NCBI GenBank assembly: GCA_002887195.1
Contig: PJAB01000929.1
Coordinates: forward strand, 1-19,006
Direction: 5' to 3'
Source: Chrysochromulina parva
Lineage: Eukaryota > Haptophyta > Prymnesiales > Chrysochromulinaceae
DNA: 19,006 bases
Part shown: piece by piece, positions 9,401-15,686 of the stretch
Position numbering within the stretch: the stretch's first letter is position 1
Layout: the number at the start of each line of letters is the position of its first letter
The notes under the pieces: generated by a model
What the model was told of the DNA's origin: nothing
The model's input: the letters and a program-made list of their open reading frames with translations, nothing else
The model's database searches: none
Translations under genes and position numbers: made by a program

Positions 9401-12400
9401 AAGATCCTACCCGTGCCGATGCCAATGCATGCGATCGGGCGGCGCCAAATGTCATCCGGCTGCAACGCCCGCCGAAAAGCGAGCCGGTCGAGCCTGAAGA
9501 GTGACGCGGTGTCGCTCACCACCTCTATCGTGGCAGTGCGTGGCACGTCGTACGTGAGGGCAATCTCGCCAAAGATCTCGCCAAAGATCTCGCCAAGAGC
9601 TGCCATCTCGCCAAAGATCGTCGGCAGGACCTGGTCTGAGGCCCTGATCCGATCTGTCTCGACGCCCTCGACTTTGACACTCACCTCGCCACGGTCGAGC
9701 AGGTAGCAGTGCTGCCCCTCGTCGCCTTCGTTGAGCAGCTGATCTTGCGCCTTGGCCTCCAGTGGCACCATCGCGTCGGCGAGACTTTGCTTCTGTGTCT
9801 CGTCGAGCGTGTCGAAGGGTGGCTTATCGGACAGCGCCGTCACGATGCGATTCAGCAGCTCGACAGACTTGGGCGGCGGCGGCGGCGGTGCGGCCCCCTC
9901 CGCCCCCACGGCTGAGGCGCCCTCGGAACTCGCGAGAGGAATCCCATCCTTCTCTGAGGCCACATCTCCCCCGAGGAGATCGGCGAGGAGGAGCGCGGTG
10001 CGCACCGCACGCAGCGCGTCGTCAGGGTGTGAACGAGGGGGCAAGCCAAATGCACAGAGGAGGATCGTCCCCTTATCATCGACGAGCATCTTGTTGACCT
10101 CGCCCTCCATGTAATGCACCTGATGAGTGAAGCCATCAGGCGCGTATGAACTCAGACGGCCATCAAAGGCCATCAAAGGCCATCAAAGGGCATCAAAGGC
10201 CATCATAGGCCATCAAAGGCCATCAGAAGCCCTCAATCGGCAAACCTCCTCCTGAACGCACAGCATGGTCGCCTGTGCCGCCTCGAGCGCTGCCCGCCCC
10301 TTATGCGAGCCATCGCACACGCTCGCGAGCTGTAGGCCCTTGAGGTTGATGAAAAGAACCGACGCCTGACGAAGCTCAGACAAGCTCGCGTCGCCCACCG
10401 CAGCCGCGCCGGCCTCGGCCGCCCCCGGCAGCGTGCGCATGATGTTGACGACCCCCTGCGCGAGTCGAAGAGTCACCGCTCGGGGCACATAGGCCCGGAG
10501 CAGCCGCGAGTGGGTTGCACTCATCCCCACGGACTTGAGCAGCGAGAACCTTTGCTGCTGCCGTTGGCTCCCGGGTGCGTCGGCACCCAAATCCGATGGG
10601 CGCTTCGACGGCGGACCCGGCGCTAACTTCCACAGGGGCGCCCACAGGGGCGTGGATGGCTGACCCACCGGCGCCGCGCCGACCGGCGACGCGCCGCAAA
10701 CCTGACTCGCGTTCAAGTGCGCCCAGACGGCGGCCGAGACGACCGTCTCGCCGGAGACGGCGTGCGGTTCGGCGCTCGCGGCTTCCGAGATCGCCTTCCC
10801 CGCCACCACGTACTCGAGGCGCGAATGGTGGCCGCCCAGGTGCATCAACGTCATCGCGCCGCACCCGACGCCGATGTGAAGGCTGAGGGTGATTGGCTTC
10901 TCATCGCCAAACTCGCTCCATCCGGGCTGATCCGCGGACCTGATAAAGGAGGCAATCAAATGCAATCAGACACCATCAGACGCCATCAAATGCAATCAGA
11001 CGCCATCAGAGGCCATCAGAGGCCATCCGACGCCATCCGACGCCATCCGGGCTGATCCACTGACCAGGCCTTGAAGCCGTGCAATCGCTCGTGAAGCGTG
11101 AAGCAGCAGCGCGCGGCACTCTCGACTGCAGCGTTCATAGTACGCCGCTCGCCGCCGCCCTCGGCGCCGTCCTCGTCGCCCCCGTCGCCGCATACGAAGA
11201 TGGCTGAGAGCGCGTCGCCTGCAAACTTGATCACCTGTCCGCCGTATTCGTGCACGATGCGGATGGCCTCCCCGAGGAAGGCGTTCATGATGGCGCACAT
11301 GCGCTCGGCGCCGTCCGGCAGCCTCGAGAGGCGCTCGGTCAGGCTCGTGAACCCCGACGCGTCGGCAAAGATCGCCGCCGCTTGAAGCTCGAACGGAGGT
11401 GGAAGCTCGCCAGCAGCCAGGTCGAGGTGTGCACTGCGCGCGAGCTGCTGCTGCACCAGAGCGGGCAGGAAGCCAACCTGCATGCAATGAAATCGGCGGC
11501 GATCAGAAGGGGCACTCAGAGGCGCACTCGGAGGCGCTCGGAGGCAATCAGAGGCACTCGGTGGCACTCGGAGGCACTCAGTACAAGCAAGGACAATCAA
11601 CCCACCCATGCAGTCAGCTAATTTGGGCGCAATCAACCTTGATTCGGGAGCAATCAACCCTAATTGGGAGCAATCAACCCTAATTGGGAGCAATCAACCC
11701 ACCCATGCGGCGAGCTCCTCGGGCGAGTCCTGTGGCGCTTCGAGTCCCTTCGACCCTAATTTGGACTGACTTTCCTCGGCATCGCGACGGCGCTGCTGCG
11801 CGCTGCGCCCGTGCCCAACCGCTTTGGCGCCCATCTTCGCTCGCCATCGATCCAAAAGAAGGTTGGGAGCTTCTGCGCCGGCCGCCGCGAAGGCATGCGA
11901 GGGGCGTGCGGGTAGGCTCAGGAGCGTCGTCGTGGTCGCGGCCGTCTCGTCCGCGACCCCGAACAGGGCTTTGTTGATGAGCGAGTAGAGGGCGAACTCT
12001 CCACCCGCGGCCTCGAAGAGGAAGGCGCCATTGTTGGGAAGCTCGCCGCCGTCGGCGAGCAGCGCGTGGCCGCCCGGCCGCTCCGCCGGATTGACCCAAC
12101 CCCAACGCTCAAAGCCCTGCTCGCGCAGCGGCGCGAGGGTGAGCTCGCGAAGACGATCGGCTGAGCGTAGCGCCTCCACCGCCATCGGTGAGGGACGGAA
12201 CGGCCCGGCCAGCGTCAGCTTGCGCTCGGTCGGCTGCAGCACAAAGGCATTCGCTTGAATGAGATTGCGATCGACATCGTAGTACAGATAGCCTCCGATG
12301 AGTAAGAAGCACAGCCAGGGCTCTGGCGGTTTGTCGGCGCTGACGAGCCGTTGATACTGGCCCGAGAGGCACTCGAGCGGATATGAGAAGGCGTAGTACG

Positions 12401-12740
12401 ACGCATTCGACGGGATGCCCGCGACTTTAGCCCTCTTACCCCTGATCGTGATCTTGTTCGGCGGGCTGAGGTACCCTATGAACTCGGACACGCCAGTCTC
12501 GGCTTCAAGGAACTTGATGACGTGCGGCGGGCCCTTGACCTCGCATGGAATGCCTGGCTTCGCTTTCAGTTCAAGATCTCGAATCTGTTGCGATGGTTCG
12601 TCGGCGATCGGGGAGCGGATTCCATCCTGCCATGAAGGCGCATGGATGTTGAGGCCGACATCGGGCACGATGGGAAGTTCGCACAATGGTGGATCCTCCT
12701 CAACGGCCGTCTCTGCCGCGATCGGAGTATGTGAGGACAT
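6462..12740 (-). CDS. Soluble-type adenylyl cyclase with nested CNB domain
   Basis: Reconstructed exons (minus strand): 12740-11703, 11477-11065, 10939-10246, 10119-8320, 8208-7606, 7370-7281, 7172-6846, 6755-6462; 5259 nt, 1752 residues, phases matching at every junction. Residues 1-346 are an unrecognised N-terminal region. C1 (~347-560) has FADASGFT and KFAGDAL with metal-binding Asp385 and Asp434. C2 starts ~650 (LSELRQASVLFINL) and includes NKMLVDDKG (K725) and GDAVNVAAR (N975, R979). A CNB domain (~799-937) with FGEIALTYDVPR (E900, R909) sits inside C2. A P-loop ATPase domain follows with GAKGSGKS (K1086), then an sAC-like helical region with GGKPVFIE. The protein ends CTIV, a possible CaaX box. 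Architecture matches sAC/ADCY10, which makes cAMP from ATP and is stimulated by bicarbonate in known members. Exon 4/5 splicing is the least certain junction. Confidence 0.85.
6756..6845 (-). other. Cyclase intron 7 (90 bp), triplicated splice segment
   Basis: On the minus strand the upstream exon ends at AAG and the intron begins GTGATGCTCGCGTCC; the downstream exon begins with the same 15 bases. A third partial copy, CAG|GTGATGCTC, lies inside at 6792, giving a possible alternative acceptor at 6793. Splicing 6845 to 6756 joins QQQVLK to VMLASEVLRI in frame; reading on hits a stop. The 3' part shares a ~38-bp module with the intron ending at 7371. Confidence 0.75.
7173..7280 (-). other. Cyclase intron 6 (108 bp)
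   Basis: Donor GAG|GTGCCTGACGAG, acceptor GATGATTGCAG|GTGCCCGAGG. The first ~25 bases of the intron and of the downstream exon are near-copies (both run into CTCCAGGCTCTGC), with period equal to the intron length. The middle is a tandem array of TTGATTGGCTC-like units. Splicing joins AEIVRE to VPEETLQALP, which restores the sAC-like VPxxLQAL segment; reading through hits a stop. Confidence 0.8.
7371..7605 (-). other. Cyclase intron 5 (235 bp), alternative acceptor at 7440
   Basis: Donor ACG|GTGCGCCTGAG at 7605 and acceptor CGCCACAG|ATGCTCGCG at 7371 join GGKPVFIET to MLALLDEQGLLSF, as expected for the sAC-like fold. An equally in-frame acceptor GAGCAG|ATGGCC exists at 7440, 69 bp upstream in a near-copy of the same exon start; using it would add 23 residues. 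The donor region is also duplicated, with CATCGAGA(C/A)GGTGCGC at period 50 bp. The 38-bp module before the 7371 acceptor resembles that in the last intron. Confidence 0.65.
8209..8319 (-). other. Putative cyclase intron 4 (~111 bp), repeat-rich
   Basis: This stretch is a simple array of CTCGAGTG..., GATCGGGATTGGAG and CGAGATGCACTCGAG units, unlike the coding DNA around it. It encodes no plausible sAC sequence, though it has no stop in the main frame. A CGA|GTGGATCGGG donor and a near-copy 110 bp downstream would give a 111-bp intron with a weak GAG acceptor. Because it is a multiple of three it could instead be a translated expansion. Boundaries are uncertain. Confidence 0.4.
9563..9616 (-). 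repeat. 12-bp repeat expanding the CNB phosphate-binding loop
   Basis: The unit ATCTCGCCAAAG (plus strand) occurs three times in near-tandem at 9563-9597 and once more at 9605-9616. It encodes repeated GEIF / FGE motifs immediately before the canonical FGEIALTYDVPR of the CNB domain. No GT donor lies inside, so it is probably translated, giving an expanded loop next to the cyclic-nucleotide pocket. Confidence 0.8.
10120..10245 (-). other. Cyclase intron 3 (126 bp) with decamer array
   Basis: Donor GAGGAG|GTTTGCCG, acceptor CACTCATCAG|GTGCATTAC. Splicing joins VQEEVHYMEGEVNK in phase 0, matching the sAC C2 pattern around NKxLVDDKG. Between 10161 and 10230 the plus strand holds seven units of a CATCAAAGGC-type decamer in exact 10-bp register. 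Without splicing the frame upstream reaches a stop. Confidence 0.8.
10940..11064 (-). other. Cyclase intron 2 (125 bp), direct-repeat flanked
   Basis: Donor GCCTG|GTCAGTGGATCAG, acceptor TTTATCAG|GTCCGCGGATCAG, phase 2, joining HGFKAW to SADQPGWSEF. The first 22 bases of the intron and of the downstream exon differ at only two positions, with period exactly 125 bp. The interior (10951-11050, plus) is ten consecutive decamers such as TGCAATCAGA, CGCCATCAGA and GGCCATCCGA in perfect register. Confidence 0.85.
11478..11702 (-). other. Cyclase intron 1 (225 bp) with repeats
   Basis: Donor GCATGG|GTGGGTTGATT, acceptor TTGCATGCAG|GTTGGCTTC, phase 0, joining PEELAAW to VGFLPALVQQQ as in other sAC proteins. 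Inside are 20-bp units CAATCAACCCTAATTGGGAG (11651-11700) and GGCACTCGGA / GGCAATCAGA decamers (11511-11580). An 18-bp copy of the exon-intron junction, CAATCAACCCACCCATGC, occurs at both 11594 and 11691 on the plus strand. Confidence 0.8.
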
Positions 12741-13240
12741 ATCCAGTATGAGAGCCTGATTGCTACAAGGGGTCGGCTGCGGTCGGAGGGACGTGGCGAC
12801 CGCGTCGCCGAGACCGCGTGCGGGAGCAGAGCGGGGGAGGACGCCGTTACCGGATTGCTTTCGTCATCAGGGGGGCGCAGCGGGGTAGGTACCGGTAAAA
12901 AGACACCGGGGGGAGCCGGGACACACACGGGACACACGGGACACGCGGTAAAAAGACACCGGGGGGAGCCGGGACACACACGAGACACACGGAACACGCG
13001 GACGCACAAAGGCACACAGACCACACAGACGAACCTCACATTGTGGCGGGTGTGCGCTGGGCTCGTTAATATAATGTAATAAGAAGACGCGCATGAAGAC
13101 GCGGCGTGTACAACTCGAGTGTGCACCAGCCACCACGGTGTTCGGCGTGTCTGGGTGACACAGTCTCGACACGGTGTGCGGTCACACGATACGGTCACGA
13201 AAACCGATCCGCCCTCCCTTCACTCCCTAAGTTAGGGTCT
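12741..13240. other. Intergenic region upstream of the cyclase
   Basis: About 500 bp between the cyclase start (-) and the GT47 stop (-). It should hold the cyclase promoter and the GT47 3' UTR. It is rich in ACACGG/GGGACACA simple sequence and includes a 53-bp tandem duplication. No credible coding frame is seen; the longer open frames here are low-complexity. Confidence 0.6.
12894..12999. repeat. 53-bp tandem duplication
   Basis: Two adjacent copies begin GGTAAAAAGACACCGGGGGG at 12894 and 12947 and continue through GAGCCGGGACACACACG. They lie 150-260 bp upstream of the cyclase start codon. The second copy carries a few substitutions. Confidence 0.85.
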
Positions 13241-14740
13241 CTATCCGGCGCTCCAGACGCTCCTCCTACCGACGCTCCTGCCGACGCTCCTGGCCGGAGA
13301 GGGACGTCCGATGACTGTGGCACCGTCGATCTCTACACCAGTCGAGTGCTCGGAGGCACGCTCGGACGCAGAGGCCATTGCGAGCCTCAACTGGCGTATG
13401 CGCATCTCGCCGATGCCCTTATTGGTACGCATCACGTGCCGTCCCATGCTCTGCAGCTTGGCATCGCGTGCTACACGCCACGCACCCTCGAGTATCACAT
13501 CAAAGGCATCGGGCATAGACAAGCCACGCAGCCCCGATTGGAGCCGTGAGGTGTCCACCGCGGCGTAGTGCACGCGGTGGGCATGCTGCCGCACGCTAGC
13601 CTGCATCGCTGCGACCCGCGCGGCGGGGATGGCACTCAGGGTTGAGATGACATCGAGCTCGCCATGGCGCACAGCCGACTGGTTGAACGTAACCGTCGCG
13701 TCCTGTACCCACGTGCCCCAATGCCACGCCCACTGTGCGGGCTGGCCGATGTGGAAGAGCACCGGGATGCATCCGAGGAGGAGCGCATCCACGATCCCCT
13801 TGCGTGTGATCGTGTCGCCGCCCGGCTGCAAGCAAAACGTCGAGTCCCAGTAGAGCACGGCAGTGCGCTCTGAGGAGAGACAAGTGGGGCCCGAGCAGCC
13901 CGAACCCTTGTACATGACAGGCGGCACTGAGCGGCACTTTGTCGGCTGTGCGCTACACTGCTGCAGAAGGGCCTGGCGCAGCTGCAGCGTGGGCTTGGCC
14001 AGCACGGGCTTGTGTACCACGTTAAAGTGCGCCGCCACCAGCGTGCTGCGAACGTGCTGCGAGGTCCACGGCGGGGTACTGCTGGAGGTCGAGTCGAGAT
14101 GCACCACCGACGTCCACGGCACGCTCCAATAGAAGCTCTCCGAGACGAGCTGCGGGTAGTACGCCTTCACGCACACCTTGCCGCAGTAGCCCTCGGGGTA
14201 TACCCACGAGCCGTTGTGCGGATGCGACTCCATCGAGAGCCACAGCGCCGCGCCCAAACGTGCAGACCCCATCTGGAGCTCGCAGAACGGGTAGCGCTCC
14301 CAGGTCATGCCGCTCCGCGGGTTGAGGATAATGTGGTCGGCGCCTCCACGCGCCTCGAGCGTGGTGGGCGGGCCGTTGGCGCCATCGCGCGGGCCATGCC
14401 GCTCGGCGCCGGCACTACTCGCATTGAGCAGCACGACCCTCAGCCGTTGGAGCAGCTTGACCTTCGAATCCGGCTCCGCGCACTCTTGCATCGTGCCAAG
14501 CGCGCCCTTGAACGCTGGCACGAAGAACAGGTCTGCGTTTGACGGATCACGTGTACGGCAGCGGTATGCGAGCGCGCGCTCGTACAGCAGCGAGCCCAGG
14601 CTGTACTGGTCTGTGTCCCACAGCGGGGCGTTTACGCGGTTTCGGATGTGGATCGCCTTCCCAAGACCATGTGGAGAGTCCCGGTACGATCCTGGCAGCT
14701 GGTACGTGTACAACCGAGGGCGGCAGCTGTCAGAGTCCAT
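13241..14740 (-). CDS. Exostosin-family glycosyltransferase (GT47)
   Basis: A single 499-residue frame beginning at ATG 14740 (an in-frame TAA lies five codons upstream). RLYTYQLPGSY at residues 9-19 matches the N-terminal K/R-x-Y-x-Y-x-LP start of exostosin domains. FCLQPGGDTITRKG and LLLGCIPVLF (~302-329) match the GT47 signature for the C-terminal nucleotide-sugar-binding half. Family members are Golgi inverting transferases that build cell-wall or scale polysaccharides; which sugar is used here cannot be told. No signal-anchor TM is visible at the N-terminus, so an upstream exon may be missing (AGGCAG just before the ATG could be an acceptor). The C-terminal ~40 residues are low-complexity, partly from GACGCTCCTGCC-type repeats near 13256-13292. 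It is divergent from the stefin gene. Confidence 0.85.
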   Translation of the reverse strand: MDSDSCRPRLYTYQLPGSYRDSPHGLGKAIHIRNRVNAPLWDTDQYSLGSLLYERALAYRCRTRDPSNADLFFVPAFKGALGTMQECAEPDSKVKLLQRLRVVLLNASSAGAERHGPRDGANGPPTTLEARGGADHIILNPRSGMTWERYPFCELQMGSARLGAALWLSMESHPHNGSWVYPEGYCGKVCVKAYYPQLVSESFYWSVPWTSVVHLDSTSSSTPPWTSQHVRSTLVAAHFNVVHKPVLAKPTLQLRQALLQQCSAQPTKCRSVPPVMYKGSGCSGPTCLSSERTAVLYWDSTFCLQPGGDTITRKGIVDALLLGCIPVLFHIGQPAQWAWHWGTWVQDATVTFNQSAVRHGELDVISTLSAIPAARVAAMQASVRQHAHRVHYAAVDTSRLQSGLRGLSMPDAFDVILEGAWRVARDAKLQSMGRHVMRTNKGIGEMRIRQLRLAMASASERASEHSTGVEIDGATVIGRPSPARSVGRSVGRRSVWSAG

Positions 14741-14930
14741 GCGCTGCCTCGCTTACCCCCGCCGCGGATCGTCCCCGACCGAGCACACAGACACTGTGAA
14801 TGTTTCTCCAACTGAAATAAGTTAGATTATCAAAAACACGCACAAGCTCATCACCATCTGTTCCGTCAATGCGGGGTCCAGTCGAAGAGGTGATTATTAG
14901 CGAGCGCCGAGCGCCCGCGTGTCGTGAGTG
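14741..14930. promoter_or_regulatory. Shared divergent promoter region
   Basis: About 190 bp separate the predicted starts of the GT47 gene (-) and the stefin gene (+), so both promoters should lie here. The middle (14800-14840) is AT-rich, with CTGAAATAAGTTAGATTATC. No element can be assigned with confidence. Confidence 0.4.
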
Positions 14931-15242
14931 ATGCTCCACGAAGCCGCGGTACATGTATGCGGCGGCCACTCGGCACCCACTGAGAACGTGCCAGACGAGG
15001 TAATCCAAGTGGCAACCGCCGTGAAAGGAGACATTCAAGCCGCAGTCGGCGGTGAGCCCTTCACGAAGTTTGTTTGCCACTCATTCACTCAGCAAGTGGT
15101 CGCCGGCATGAACTACAAGATGAGCATCGAAGTGCACGACGGCGTGATGGTTGACGCATTGATTTTCAAGCCGCTACCGCACACAGGTCAGCCGCCGCGG
15201 CTCACCTCTGCTAGCCTAAGCGGTGGAGCTATCAGTGACTAA
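14931..15242 (+). CDS. Stefin-type cystatin (cysteine protease inhibitor)
   Basis: A 103-residue protein from ATG 14931 (the preceding GTG at 14928 is in frame but unlikely in a eukaryote). It has the three inhibitory parts of the cystatin wedge: an N-terminal Gly-Gly (CGGHSAP), the first hairpin loop QVVAGMNYKMSI, and the second loop PLPHTG. Length, absence of a signal peptide and lack of disulphide pairs fit stefin A/B, cytosolic inhibitors of papain-like cathepsins. The N-terminal extension before Gly-Gly is about ten residues, longer than the usual two to four, so the true start may differ. It is a single exon, divergent from the GT47 gene. Confidence 0.88.
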   Translation: MLHEAAVHVCGGHSAPTENVPDEVIQVATAVKGDIQAAVGGEPFTKFVCHSFTQQVVAGMNYKMSIEVHDGVMVDALIFKPLPHTGQPPRLTSASLSGGAISD

Positions 15243-15686
15243 ACTCACGTGGCTGGGGTTACGGTATGAAGCGCGCGCCTGGTTGGTGATGCTGGTTCGC
15301 AGATGGATGGCGGAATTCTCCTGCTACTACCCATTCTTCGTGTCGAGTGTTTGTGCTACCCAGCATCGTGGGTTGACCCTTGTAACTGTGGCGCGTGCCA
15401 CGTCGCGCTTCGCCCCCACAGAGTGGAAGTTAGGCTGTACTATTGTACTCCGCTGTACATGTATCTTGTCCGACCGCGTCCGCGACGTAATCGAGACGGG
15501 AATCCGACACACTGGTAGCCGGGGCGAGTACGGAGAATAGCAGACATGTTGACGCGGATGCCGTTTCTAAATTAGGAATGCTGACTGGACTGACAGCTCG
15601 CGTGACCGTGCGCGGGCCGGCCGAGCACGCGTTGAAAGGAAAGACATCGTCCACGGAGTCGCCTACAATAGTCTTGGCGAGCCAAA
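15243..15686. other. Intergenic region between stefin and esterase genes
   Basis: About 440 bp with no recognisable domain in any frame. It should contain the stefin 3' UTR and esterase promoter. A palindromic TACATGTA lies at 15456-15463. An esterase 5' exon coding a signal peptide could be hidden here, but I cannot identify one. Confidence 0.5.

Noticed and set aside
10120..10176. Start of a separate protein at 10176 on the minus strand
   Set aside because: The N-terminal residues come from intronic decamer repeats; the real sequence enters at the CAG|GTGCATTAC acceptor.
10120..11050. CRISPR-like regular repeats of 10 bp
   Set aside because: Units are far too short, have no spacers and lie inside introns of a eukaryotic gene.
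14730..15080. Minus-strand open frame overlapping the stefin gene as a GT47 5' exon
   Set aside because: It has no signal anchor, is not in frame with the GT47 start and is antisense to the well-supported stefin.
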